Shown: one piece after another, positions 55,112-63,653 of the stretch | Position numbering within the stretch: position 1 is the first letter of the stretch | How the letters are laid out: each line of letters begins with the position of its first letter | NCBI RefSeq assembly: GCF_016612535.1 | Contig: NZ_JAENXS010000002.1 | Coordinates: 2,852,001-2,916,000, forward strand | DNA: 64,000 bases | Direction: 5' to 3' | Origin: Bradyrhizobium diazoefficiens | Lineage (GTDB): Bacteria > Pseudomonadota > Alphaproteobacteria > Rhizobiales > Xanthobacteraceae | Notes under the pieces: generated by a model | The model's database searches: none | Seen by the model: only the letters and a program-made list of their open reading frames with translations | Told to the model about the DNA's origin: nothing | Translations under genes and position numbers: made by a program

Positions 55112-55720
55112 ATGACTTTCGCATCACGCCTTGCCGCAGTGGCGCTTGTGGCGCTGGCTGGCTGGATCGCGCCGGCCTCCGCCCAGACGGCCGCGCCGCC
55201 GCCGGACCTGCCGCCGCCACAGCGGACCCCGTCGCCCAACACCTATGGGCCGGACGAGCTCGTGGGCGCTGGCCACCGCTTCTTCGGCAACGTCTCGCGC
55301 GGGCTCGCCTCGATCATCGAGAAGGCCGTCAGCCAATGGGGCCTGCCGAATGGCTATATCCTGGGCGAGGAAGGTTCCGGCGCTTTCGTTGCTGGCCTGC
55401 GCTATGGCGAAGGCACGCTCTACACCAAGAACGCCGGCGACCTCCGCGTCTACTGGCAGGGTCCTTCGCTCGGCTTCGACTGGGGCGGCGACGGCGCGCG
55501 CACCATGACGCTGGTCTATAACCTGCCCGCCACCAATGCGATCTACCAGCGCTTCGCCGGCATCGACGGCTCGGCCTACATCATCGGCGGCTTCGGCATG
55601 ACGGCGCTCACGTCCAACAACATCGTGCTGGTGCCGATCCGCTCCGGCCTCGGCCTGCGGCTGGGAGCCAATATCGGCTACCTCAAATACACGCCGCGCG
55701 CGACCTGGAACCCATTCTAG
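55112..55720 (+). CDS. eipA: DUF1134 envelope protein, EipA-like
   Basis: 202 aa. Signal peptide (FASRLAAVALVALAGWIAPASA), a Pro-rich segment, and the SYLF-like DUF1134 domain (KAVSQWGLPNGYILGEEGSGAFVAGLRYGEGTLYTK, VYWQGPSLGFDWGGDGARTMTLVYNLP, YIIGGFGMTALTSNNIVLVPIRSGLGLRLGANIGYLKYT). EipA of Brucella is a periplasmic DUF1134 protein needed for envelope integrity and controlled by CtrA. The upstream region here has a TTAA half-site and a GAATC site but no full CtrA box. The name is by family, so moderate confidence. Confidence 0.82.
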   Translation: MTFASRLAAVALVALAGWIAPASAQTAAPPPDLPPPQRTPSPNTYGPDELVGAGHRFFGNVSRGLASIIEKAVSQWGLPNGYILGEEGSGAFVAGLRYGEGTLYTKNAGDLRVYWQGPSLGFDWGGDGARTMTLVYNLPATNAIYQRFAGIDGSAYIIGGFGMTALTSNNIVLVPIRSGLGLRLGANIGYLKYTPRATWNPF

Positions 55721-55837
55721 GCTGCGTCTCCCGTACGACTACGGATCAACCTTAACGGCAGGCGAGGGCTGGCTTTTTGCCAGCCCCGCATGCATTGTCT
55801 TTGGTAAATTTTTCCTTAGCTCTCGGAGTTCTGGCCC

Positions 55838-57136
55838 ATGGTCGAACCGATCATGTACCTGGCGATCGGTTTCCTGCTTTCGATGCTGTGCGGGCTTGCC
55901 ATCGTGCCGCTGGTGCATAACCGCGCGGTCCGCCTGACCACGCGCCGGCTCGAGGCCGCCACGCCATTGTCGATGGCGGAGATCCAGGCCGACAAGGACC
56001 AGCTCCGCGCCGAATTCGCCATGTCGGCGCGCCGGCTGGAAATGAGCGTTGACCAGCTCAAGAACAAGACCACGAGCCAGCTCGCCGAACTCGGCAAGAA
56101 GAGCGACGCCATCAACCGCATGAAGATCGAGCTCGGCGAGAAGAACGCCACGATCTTCGCGCTGGAGGCGCGCGAGAAGGCGGTGAAGGAGCAGCTCCGC
56201 GCCACCGAGGAGGAATTCAACACCAAGACCGCAGCGTTGCGCGAGGCCGAGATTGCGCTGAGCGACAAGCAGGGCGAGCTCGCAAAAATCAATTCCGAAC
56301 TGTCCGACCGCTCGATGATGGCGGAGAGCCGCCAAGTCGAGCTGATCGCGGTGCGGGCGCAGATCGAGGAATTGAAGAACCGCGTCGGCGATGCCGAGAA
56401 GGAATTCAACGCCACCCAGGCCCGTCTGACGCAGGAGCGCTCGGACTCCGAGACCGCCTCGCGCGAGCTTTCCGATGCGCGCGGCCGCGTCGAGAATCTG
56501 AGCCAGCGCGTCAACGAGCTCGATCGCCAGCTGATCGTGCAGGTGAAGGAGGCCGAGATGCTGTCCGGCCGCGTCGCCGACCTCGAAGGCCGCCTCGCCA
56601 CGCAAGGCAAGCTGCTCGCCGAGCGCGACTACGAGAACAACCTGCTCCGCCAGACCAGTGAAAGCGCCGAGCGCACCATCAAGGAGCTGCGCGTCGAGAT
56701 CGCCGGCTTGAGCGGCGGCAAGTCGTCGGCCGCGCTGGAGTCGCTCCGCGCGGAGAAGGCCGCGCTGGAAGAGCAGCTGCGCACTGCGCGCGACGAGCGC
56801 GCCAAGCTCCAGCGCGACATCAATGCGATCCAGCAGCAGGCGGAGAGCTCCTGGGCGACCGAGCGGATGGAGAACGCGCTGCTGCGCGAGCGCATCAACG
56901 ACATCGCCGCCGAAGTGGCCAAGCTCGCGATGCAGCTCGAAGGACCGAACTCGCCGATCGAGGCGCTGCTGGCGGCCGAGGCCGGCCAGCCGCCGAAGCA
57001 GGCCGCCCGCCCGGCCAACGGCACTGCTGCGAACGGTGCCGCCGCGGCCGTTCTCCCCGAGGGCGGCGGAACGCTCGCCGAACGCATCCGCGCGCTCCAG
57101 GCCCACGCCTCCCGCGCCCGCCAGCAGGGCGCCTAA
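55838..57136 (+). CDS. Membrane-anchored coiled-coil protein
   Basis: 432 aa. One N-terminal transmembrane helix (MYLAIGFLLSMLCGLAIVPLV) is followed by about 300 residues of heptad-repeat coiled coil (ELGEKNATIFALEAREKAVKEQLRATEEEF, ELSDARGRVENLSQRVNELDRQL, RAEKAALEEQLRTARDERAKLQRDINAIQQ) and an Ala-rich, disordered C-tail. No catalytic domain. Similar anchored coiled-coil proteins occur across Rhizobiales; a structural or scaffold role is plausible. A GGGCTGGC-TTTTT-GCCAGCCC hairpin (55766-55786) precedes it. Confidence 0.8.
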   Translation: MVEPIMYLAIGFLLSMLCGLAIVPLVHNRAVRLTTRRLEAATPLSMAEIQADKDQLRAEFAMSARRLEMSVDQLKNKTTSQLAELGKKSDAINRMKIELGEKNATIFALEAREKAVKEQLRATEEEFNTKTAALREAEIALSDKQGELAKINSELSDRSMMAESRQVELIAVRAQIEELKNRVGDAEKEFNATQARLTQERSDSETASRELSDARGRVENLSQRVNELDRQLIVQVKEAEMLSGRVADLEGRLATQGKLLAERDYENNLLRQTSESAERTIKELRVEIAGLSGGKSSAALESLRAEKAALEEQLRTARDERAKLQRDINAIQQQAESSWATERMENALLRERINDIAAEVAKLAMQLEGPNSPIEALLAAEAGQPPKQAARPANGTAANGAAAAVLPEGGGTLAERIRALQAHASRARQQGA

Positions 57137-57212
57137 GCAGCCCAAAATCCGGCCTCGCCGCCGAATTCAAGCGACGAACGCAAGGTTTTCAGGCCTGACG
57201 CCGCCTGAAAAC

Positions 57213-57240
57213 TTGACACCTTGGGCCCGCACTTCTAAAT
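57213..57240 (+). promoter_or_regulatory. Candidate promoter of tRNA-Val
   Basis: TTGACA at 57213-57218 is a perfect -35 match. A weak CTAAAT (57235-57240) follows after 16 bp. The distance to the tRNA (57 nt) is reasonable. Confidence 0.4.
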
Positions 57241-57296
57241 CGCGGGCTCCGATGCGCCGGCCGGCCGAAAAGTCCGGCCGTCTGCATGATGGTCCC

Positions 57297-57371
57297 GGGC
57301 GCATAGCTCAGCGGGAGAGCGTTCCCTTCACACGGGAGAGGTCCAAGGTTCGATCCCTTGTGCGCCCACCA
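57297..57371 (+). tRNA. tRNA-Val, anticodon CAC
   Basis: Acceptor stem GGGCGCA/TGCGCCC, D-arm AGCTCAGCGGGAGAGC, anticodon arm TTCCC-TTCACAC-GGGAG with anticodon CAC (reads GUG), T-arm CAAGG-TTCGATC-CCTTG, discriminator A and an encoded CCA. All stems pair perfectly. The DNA changes character immediately 3' of this gene (IS elements and IetAS genes), as happens when tRNA 3' ends serve as integration sites. Confidence 0.97.
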
Positions 57372-57510
57372 TTCACATCATAAAATCAACAACTTATTTG
57401 ACCATCTCCCGCCGGGTGTGCCCGGGAAATCTCGGGGTACAGCCAGGGCACAGACGTATGTGATTTGTGGCGCGCTGTCTGCCATCGCCCTGCGCGAGCG
57501 AATGCCACTA
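57372..57510. other. Short spacer after tRNA-Val, no gene
   Basis: 139 nt between the tRNA and the IS630-type element. No ORF or integrase remnant is recognised. It marks the left end of the mobile region. Confidence 0.5.
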
Positions 57511-57523
57511 AAGCGTGATGGCA

Positions 57524-58147
57524 TTAAGTTCGATATCCTGAATTTTTGAGGTAGTTGGCGCATTCCACGGGTGTGAAGGCATCGAGTGCGTGGCCGATTG
57601 CAGCGCAGACCGCATCGACAGTTCGCGCGGCAGCTTTGCGAAGCAGGTGCTTGAGCTTGGCAAAGACCTGTTCGATCGGGTTCAAGTCGGGCGAGTATTT
57701 TGGCAGGAAGAACAGTTTGGCGCCGACCGAACGGATGAGCTGGCGAACTGCTTTGCTCCTGTGGCTGCCGAGGTTGTCCAAGACGACGATATCGCCGGGC
57801 CGAAGGACGGGCAGTAGAACCTTTTCGACATAGGTACGAAAGCTCGCGCCATCGATCGGCCCCTCGATGAACCATGGCGCATCGATCCGATCATGCCGCA
57901 GAGCCGCCAGGAAGGTCATGGTCTTCCAGCGGCCGTGGGGCACTTTGGCGTGAAGTCTGTCTCCGCGCGGCGCCCATCCCCGCAAGGGCGCCATATCGGT
58001 CCTGGTCCAGGTCTCGTCGATGAAGACCAGGCGCTCAGCTTCGACGCGATCTTGATACTTTGTCCACTGGGCTCGCCGCCGCGCGACCTCGGGTCGATCG
58101 CGTTCGCCAGCCGCCACGCTTTTTTTTGAAGCTGAGCTTCTCGGCAT
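57524..58147 (-). CDS. IS630-type transposase, C-terminal catalytic frame (OrfB)
   Basis: Contains the DDE residues: VFIDETWT, IVVLDNLGSHR and PDLNPIEQVFAKLK. From KKSVAAGERDRPEVARRRAQW onward it matches the continuous IS630 transposase, beginning exactly at the A8 run where OrfA leaves frame. Expression would therefore rely on frameshifting or transcriptional slippage. Confidence 0.85.
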   Translation of the reverse strand: MPRSSASKKSVAAGERDRPEVARRRAQWTKYQDRVEAERLVFIDETWTRTDMAPLRGWAPRGDRLHAKVPHGRWKTMTFLAALRHDRIDAPWFIEGPIDGASFRTYVEKVLLPVLRPGDIVVLDNLGSHRSKAVRQLIRSVGAKLFFLPKYSPDLNPIEQVFAKLKHLLRKAAARTVDAVCAAIGHALDAFTPVECANYLKNSGYRT

Positions 58148-58463
58148 GCACGAAGTCCCACACCGAGTGGTAATCGACCTTCAGGCCGCGTCCGGCAAGC
58201 TCGGCAACGAGCCCGCGTATGGTGAAATCGCCGGCCTTGATCCGTTGCGATAGCCAGACGGCGTGGTCTCCCGAAACCGCCTTCGGCTTGTGACCGCCCA
58301 TCTGGCCAGGCTCGACGCTGCCGGTCTTCTCGACCCGCTTCATCCAGCCAATTGCCGTGCTGATTGCCACTCCGAACCGCTTGGCGGCTTGATTGCGGGA
58401 CATCCCGCCCTCAATAGCGGCCACGACACGCTTGCGAAGATCCAGAGAATAAGGCTTGCCCAT
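58035..58463 (-). CDS. IS630-type transposase, N-terminal frame (OrfA)
   Basis: The DNA-binding part: MGKPYSLDLRKRVVAAIEGGMSRNQAAKRFGVAISTAIGWMKR (helix-turn-helix), then GGHKPKAVSG and VWDFVHAEKLSFKKKRGG. The frame leaves the family's sequence at an A8 run (58120-58127 on the minus strand). Joining to the C-terminal frame needs a slip of +1 or -2 there, or loss of one A. Confidence 0.82.
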   Translation of the reverse strand: MGKPYSLDLRKRVVAAIEGGMSRNQAAKRFGVAISTAIGWMKRVEKTGSVEPGQMGGHKPKAVSGDHAVWLSQRIKAGDFTIRGLVAELAGRGLKVDYHSVWDFVHAEKLSFKKKRGGWRTRSTRGRAAASPVDKVSRSRRS

Positions 58464-58555
58464 CCATGCTGGCCTCCGCCCAGCCAGCATGGTGAATCAG
58501 AAACAAGCTGATTTGGGAATCCCAAATCGATTCAAGCTAACACCATCCCGCTTTA

Positions 58556-59389
58556 GGGTCTGTTGAGATTCAGGATTCACAGAACGGAATGTCCGTGATT
58601 CAAGCTCCGAAAGGAGTTTGGCATGCCCCGATTCGTTCTGACAGATGCTCAATGGGCGAAGATGGAGCCGGTTTGTTTGGGCAAGCCGAGGGACCCCGGC
58701 CGCAGTGGAAGCGATAACCGTCTGTTTCTGGAAGCTGTACTGTGGATCGCCCGCACGGGCAGCCCATGGCGGGATCTGCCGCCGACGTTCGGCAACTGGA
58801 ATACCGTGTTCAAACGCTATCGCGACTGGGTGAAAGCCGGTGTTTTCAAGCGGATCTTCGATGCCGTATCGGATGATCCGGACATGGAGTTCGCCATGGT
58901 CGACGCGACCATCGTCAAGGTTCACCGCCACGGGCAGGGAGCAAAAGGGGGACCAAAAATCAGGCCATCGGCAAGTCAAAAGGCGGCTGGACCACCAAAA
59001 TCCTCGCGCTGACTGACGCGCTCGGGAATCTGGTGCGGTTCATCCTGCTCCCCGGCCATCGCTTTGACACCGTCGGCGTCGTGCCCCTGATCAAGGATAT
59101 CGAGTTCGGTGGCTTGATCGCCGACAAGGCTTTTGATTCCAACTGGATCATCGAAGACTTGAACGAACGCAAGGCCAAGATCGTCATCTCGCAACATCAA
59201 AGGCGCGCTCAGCCTCTCGACATCGACAAAGACATTTACAAATGGCGTCACTTGATCGAAAATTTCTTCGGCAAGCTCAAGGAATTCAAACGCATAGCAA
59301 TGCGTTGCGACAAGACAGACAGCAGCTTCGAGGCCATGATTTACCTCGCCACCGCTGTAATCCATTCCAGATGAATCTCAACAGACCCT
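58556..59389 (+). mobile_element. IS5-family (IS427-like) insertion sequence
   Basis: 834 bp bounded by perfect 17-bp terminal inverted repeats, GGGTCTGTTGAGATTCA (58556-58572) and its reverse complement (59373-59389). TA flanks both ends (58554-58555 and 59390-59391). Its left TA is also the right TA of the IS630 element. Confidence 0.92.
58623..59374 (+). CDS. IS5-family transposase with -1 frameshift
   Basis: The first frame (58623-59012) gives MPRFVLTDAQWAKMEP, NRLFLEAVLWIARTGSPWRDLPP and the first catalytic Asp (VDATIVKVH). The second frame (about 58946-59374) gives GGWTTKILALTDALGN, IADKAFDS (second Asp) and IENFFGKLKEFKRIAMR (Glu). The frames join at AAAAGGGGG (58943-58951), a -1 slippery site usual for this IS group. 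All DDE residues remain. Confidence 0.85.
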
Positions 59390-59483
59390 AGTGCAGTTGC
59401 TATGGAGCCCGGCGCCTTGAAATCGCTGGCGCGGTCCCATCTTCTTCGGCTAGGGGAGCAGGGTCAGTGGCTACCTACGGAGC

Positions 59484-59760
59484 CTAAAGCGCAAACTCAA
59501 CACGCTCCAACACAGTTTCTATGAAATCGAAAATGTAGACTGAAGCTTCCCAAGTCTTCTTGTTCTGTTGGGCTCCTTTCAGTTCCACCTGTCCATCACA
59601 GAACCAACGCCTGCTAATCATGTCATCCCCAGAAAATTCGATGGCATCATCGTAGACCGCTCGGATCTCCTGGGCAGGGATGATCTTGTTGCAGGCTTCG
59701 CGAAGGCCAAAGTCGACGTCCTGCCCCGCGACCGTTAGGCAGCCAATCCCGCGCCGCCAC
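59484..59760 (-). pseudogene. C-terminal remnant of an unknown protein, in frame after ietS stop
   Basis: The reading frame continues after the IetS TAA (59763-59765) for about 90 codons to TAG at 59484-59486. The encoded sequence (TVAGQDVDFGLREACNK, PAQEIRAVYDDAIEFSGDD, RRWFCDGQVELKG, WEASVYIFDFIETVLERV) has protein-like composition. No ATG, GTG or TTG start exists before 59605. It may be a broken gene, the tail of a formerly longer IetS, or a small gene with a frameshifted 5' end. Family not recognised. The rest of the gap to the IS (59392-59483) holds nothing evident. Confidence 0.45.
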
Positions 59761-59762
59761 TG

Positions 59763-62222
59763 TTATGAAGCAGGTATTGGAATCTCCAGCATGTTGGCGA
59801 TCGGCGTGTAGATGTCGATGTTTGCTCCCGGAGCTCTCACGGAGACGACCAGCGCATAACGCGCCGAGCGATCCCAACGCTGAAGCGCAGGCTTTTCCTT
59901 CCACCAGCCACTGACGGGAAACACCCCGATCGCATCACGCTCAGCTAGTTCTGCCGCACTTCCGCGCCAAATATCCGAGTGGATCGACCCCTTATCGCGA
60001 GTCGTACCGAGCACCCAATTGTCGCCACCTGCCGCGGCTCCAGCCTGCCCTTCCTCTTCCGCCTCCGCAGCCTTGTTGATACGTTGGCGAAATTGCCGGA
60101 GGCTCTCCAATGACCGCTTTACCGCAAACCGGAGCGAATGTGACGAATAGCGGTGCCGTCTCGTCCACCCCCGCTCACCGGGGTTAGGCTCGACGAAATA
60201 GGATAAGGTTACCCGCAACTCCACATCCTGCTCACCCAACGCGAGCAGTTCGTCTCGGGGCCATGGCAAGCGGTGCAGGTTCATGCTGCGGGTCTTAATC
60301 GCCGAGCCATCCTTCCGGAACGGAAGAAGCGCATCTTCGACCATCAGGGTGGCATCGTCGGTTGCGCTCATCACTGCACGACCGATATCAGGTACGCCCC
60401 ATCCGTATCGGCGAAGCATGGCTGCTTTCTGTGCCTGCGCAGCCCCCTCGATCCGTGCACGCATCGCCGGCGTCCATTCGGCCGAATGCACCGCGAGAGC
60501 TCGCACGGTTTCTGACCAAAGCTGGGGCCGGGCAACCAAAACGCCGGCGCAAAGATGCGAGCCTAATGCTGCGGCCGCGCTGGTATCGCCAAACGTCTCG
60601 AAGAGACGCATTTGCGGACGATAGTGCGTTGTTATGAGCTGAAGATCATCGATTGCGGACGCCGGATTGACACCGTCATGGGCAAAGTTGCCACCTTCGA
60701 ACACGACGTCCGGTCGGATCGGCCACTGACGATCCCAAATGCCCGACGTTCGGCTCGCCGGAGACAATTCACCGGCGGGCGCCACGGGCTGCCAGCCATT
60801 GAAGTCGGGATGAAAGATGCCGATCTTGTCGGTGAATGCTCCGACAACTAGCGGATTCCACGCCTGAGCGGGGCTCTCGACCTCTTCAAGGTCGTTACGG
60901 TCCGGGTAGTCCGGAGCCGCAATCTCACCTCGCAGATTCCCGGCAGCGAGCACCATGAGGCGTCGACGGTCGCCACCGCCATAGCAAAGCTGGTCGATGG
61001 CCGCCGACCACGAAGAAGGGCGACCTCGACCAAGACCGACTTCGCTCGTCACCGCCATGCAGAAGACCCGCCGACGACGCGGAGCCTGTGCCTCAACCTT
61101 GTTGATACCGACTTCTGTGATTGCTCCATAAAGTTCGGGATCGTTCTGGCCAGTTGGTGGCAGGATTTTTACCGTCTCCAATCGATGGCGCACGTCAACT
61201 TGACCGCCATGGCTAAGCGCCGCTTCAAGATCGCCATAGAGCGCGACGCCTGACATCGACGTGCCATGACCATTCCAGTAAGAGCTATCGCCTACGCCCC
61301 AGCCATTGTCATAGCTGTGCTGGTCGACGGCATCCAAGCCCGGCTCGATCAACGGATGCATCCGGGTCGCCCCGCTGTCGAGAAGACAGATGGCTGGCGC
61401 CAGCGCATCAGGTGCGTTAACACGATCGACGAGATTGCCCGCCCAGTCTGCTTGTTCGACCGGCCGCATTTCAAGAAAAAGCGTCGGCGTGTCCTTGGCG
61501 ATGCGCAGTTCGGCTACGGCGTCGCTATTGTCGACGAGCCTTGCCATCGCTTCCTCGTTGGCGAGCGCCAGGACCACGTCGCGCTCGGGGAAGCTGATGG
61601 CATGTTCCTTCAGGGTTACATTGAGGCGTTGTGCGACATGCCGAAGGGTCTCCAGGCGGCCGTCGCGAACCCATACCTCCCACCATGCCTGACGACCTGC
61701 CGTCGGAAAAAGCGCCCTGTCGTCCGTGAAGAGCGAACGAACAGCTCCAAGGCGAACATCCTCGATTCGAGCGACCAAGCGCTCGTTCCTGGGCTTTCCC
61801 GACTTCGTGTTCTCGTCGCGATAGGCCTCAACCTTTTTGGCAAAGAAATCGGCTGAGCGCTCAGGTACGAACACAGTGGCCGAAACCATTTCCTGATTGT
61901 CGGCGGCAGGCTTAACGGCAACGAGCTCAATTTTGGCGGGCTTATTCTCAAGACCTTCCACAGCGTCCCGCTCCGCCGCCGGGATTTCGAATTCGAGATA
62001 GAACCCCTTCTCGCCTTCAGCGACCGTCTGGTCGCGGGCTCCAAGCTTCAGCCGAGCCTGCTCCACGGCGGCGCCGATCGCGTGGCCGAGTTTCCGTGCG
62101 TGCCGCGCTCTTACCCTGGCAGGCGGCAGCCCCGCGATGACGATGCGAGGCGACGTGTACGGCTCTGCTTCACCGCCACCCTCAAGGTGAAGATGCGGCC
62201 GATTGCGCGGCGGTCGTGCCAT
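59763..62222 (-). CDS. ietS: IetS-like subtilase (S8 family serine peptidase)
   Basis: 819 aa. The S8 catalytic triad is visible: Asp282 (ICLLDSGATRMHPL), His319 (YWNGHGTSMSG) and Ser548 (FGDTSAAAALG), with an oxyanion Asn429 (VLAAGN). A long N-terminal region of about 270 residues and a C-terminal region precede and follow the subtilisin core. No signal peptide. Paired with an AAA ATPase gene 14 nt upstream, it matches the ietA/ietS system: a toxin-antitoxin-like pair on Ti plasmids, later reported as anti-phage. IetS is the toxic protease, controlled by IetA. Confidence 0.88.
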   Translation of the reverse strand: MARPPRNRPHLHLEGGGEAEPYTSPRIVIAGLPPARVRARHARKLGHAIGAAVEQARLKLGARDQTVAEGEKGFYLEFEIPAAERDAVEGLENKPAKIELVAVKPAADNQEMVSATVFVPERSADFFAKKVEAYRDENTKSGKPRNERLVARIEDVRLGAVRSLFTDDRALFPTAGRQAWWEVWVRDGRLETLRHVAQRLNVTLKEHAISFPERDVVLALANEEAMARLVDNSDAVAELRIAKDTPTLFLEMRPVEQADWAGNLVDRVNAPDALAPAICLLDSGATRMHPLIEPGLDAVDQHSYDNGWGVGDSSYWNGHGTSMSGVALYGDLEAALSHGGQVDVRHRLETVKILPPTGQNDPELYGAITEVGINKVEAQAPRRRRVFCMAVTSEVGLGRGRPSSWSAAIDQLCYGGGDRRRLMVLAAGNLRGEIAAPDYPDRNDLEEVESPAQAWNPLVVGAFTDKIGIFHPDFNGWQPVAPAGELSPASRTSGIWDRQWPIRPDVVFEGGNFAHDGVNPASAIDDLQLITTHYRPQMRLFETFGDTSAAAALGSHLCAGVLVARPQLWSETVRALAVHSAEWTPAMRARIEGAAQAQKAAMLRRYGWGVPDIGRAVMSATDDATLMVEDALLPFRKDGSAIKTRSMNLHRLPWPRDELLALGEQDVELRVTLSYFVEPNPGERGWTRRHRYSSHSLRFAVKRSLESLRQFRQRINKAAEAEEEGQAGAAAGGDNWVLGTTRDKGSIHSDIWRGSAAELAERDAIGVFPVSGWWKEKPALQRWDRSARYALVVSVRAPGANIDIYTPIANMLEIPIPAS

Positions 62223-62236
62223 CTATCGTCTGCGCC

Positions 62237-63220
62237 TCAACTCGTGGCGGCTCTGCGTTCCGCCAATGTCGAGAGCAGCGTTGGCGTCCTGATCTCGCTT
62301 CTGTCCTCGAGTACTGCGATCTTCGCCGCCTCGTCGGCAGCCCGTGATACTTCCGCCTGGCTCAAACCCACAGTGGCTTCTAAAAGCGATGACCAATCGA
62401 TGTCCGAGAGGTCAAATCCCGTCAGATGCGATTCTAATATGCCGCGAGCGATCTCCCGGTCCGGCAATCCATAAACAATGACGTCATCGAAACGCCGGAA
62501 AACAGCTTTGTCCAGCAGCTCCGGGTGGTTGGTCCCAGCAACGACCAGGCTCGGGCCGTCATCGTTTTCCAAAAACTGGAGAAATGAATTGAGCACGCGC
62601 CGGATCTCGCCGACATCGTTCGTGTGCGATCGTTGGGAGCCTATCGCATCGAACTCGTCAAAAAAGTATACGCCGCGCTGAACCGCGACAGCATCAAACA
62701 CCAAGCGAAGGCGCGTCGCCGTTTCGCCCATGAGCTTGCCGATCAAGCCGTCATAGAGAACTGTGAATAGCGGTAGCTTCAACTCGCCGGCAAGAGCGGA
62801 CGCCGTCATAGTCTTGCCTGAACCCGGAGGTCCAATTAACAGCAACTTCCGTCGAGGCGTCAGGCCGCGGGCGCGCAGGCGCTGCTGTTGGCGCTGTTCG
62901 GTCAAAACGCGCGTCAAGCGCTCTTTCAGTTCCGGCCCCAACACCATGCTGTTGAGGCGAATATCTGAATATCGCGCTGAAAGCAGGCTGCTCAGTTCGC
63001 CTTTTGGCTGCGCCAGAGGAACGGGACCGGCGCCGCGCCGGCCGACATGCGCGGTCTTGCCCTTTGCCGCGTCGATCAGCTCGCGCAGTTCCTGGGCGAG
63101 TTTGCCGTGTCCTTGCCTCCCCTCGTGCGCAGCAAGCTGCGTCGCCACGGAGAGGAAGCGGTTGTCATCTCCGTCGATATGGCTCCGCAGCAACGCGACG
63201 ATGTGGCGAGCGGTCGACAT
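62237..63220 (-). CDS. ietA: IetA-like AAA+ ATPase
   Basis: 327 aa. Walker A GPPGSGKT (residues 130-137), Walker B FFDEFDAI (186-193), sensor-1 VVAGTNHPE and arginine-finger region AVFRRFDD fit the spastin/FtsH-like AAA group. The C-terminal helical domain follows (SDIDWSSLLEATVGLSQAEVSRAADEA). The N-terminal about 100 residues are specific to the pair. The reading start ATG 63220 gives a natural N-terminus; the IetS gene follows by 14 nt. Confidence 0.9.
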   Translation of the reverse strand: MSTARHIVALLRSHIDGDDNRFLSVATQLAAHEGRQGHGKLAQELRELIDAAKGKTAHVGRRGAGPVPLAQPKGELSSLLSARYSDIRLNSMVLGPELKERLTRVLTEQRQQQRLRARGLTPRRKLLLIGPPGSGKTMTASALAGELKLPLFTVLYDGLIGKLMGETATRLRLVFDAVAVQRGVYFFDEFDAIGSQRSHTNDVGEIRRVLNSFLQFLENDDGPSLVVAGTNHPELLDKAVFRRFDDVIVYGLPDREIARGILESHLTGFDLSDIDWSSLLEATVGLSQAEVSRAADEAAKIAVLEDRSEIRTPTLLSTLAERRAATS

Positions 63221-63653
63221 TCTTCCCTACTTCTGGTTCCGGCCCGGAGTTCCTCCAAGACCGACACTAACGATCAAGCGTGGGGCTGTATCGGACAAAA
63301 GGGCTTACATCTATTCGACCCGGCCCTGATTTCACAGGATATTTCACAGAATTCGTCGACCCGGCAGGCTCTGAGCCTAGTCACCAATCTACCGATGAGT
63401 GGTTAAAGTGTTTCCGGTTCCATCCCTGCGCACCTTCGATGATAACAGAACATAACGGGAACAATATACTCATTGGTCGTCTTTGGTCAAGAACACCAGC
63501 CGCGATTGGGCTGGCCAAATGCCACCGCGGGTGCGGCTTAAATGATTCTTGGAAGATCGACGCAAACAACCATGGGTAGAGTCGGGTCCGCGCTTGCAGA
63601 CGCACCCCAGTCTTGAATCCAATTCGAGACCAGATCAGTTCGCGATAACCGCG
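63221..63653. other. Intergenic region upstream of ietA, no supported gene
   Basis: 433 nt of lower-GC DNA. A plus-strand ORF at 63280-63579 has no recognisable family and unusual composition. The promoter of ietA is expected near its left side, but no clear -35/-10 pair is apparent. A TATACT lies near 63467 on the plus strand. Confidence 0.4.

Larger units (their letters stand above)
57511..58553 (-). mobile_element. IS630-type insertion sequence with TA target duplication
   Basis: 1043 bp. The left end AAGCGTGATGG and the right end (reverse complement AAGCGGGATGG) are imperfect terminal inverted repeats that extend for about 25 bp. TA lies at both junctions (57509-57510, 58554-58555), the typical IS630 target duplication. 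It carries two overlapping transposase reading frames. Both catalytic parts look intact, so the element may be functional if frameshifting occurs. Confidence 0.88.

Noticed and set aside
57378..57875. Minus-strand ORF through the IS630 left end
   Set aside because: Reads the transposase in a wrong frame and crosses the IS boundary.
63280..63579. 99-aa plus-strand ORF upstream of ietA
   Set aside because: No family, no clear ribosome site and unusual residue pattern. It also overlaps the probable promoter of ietA.
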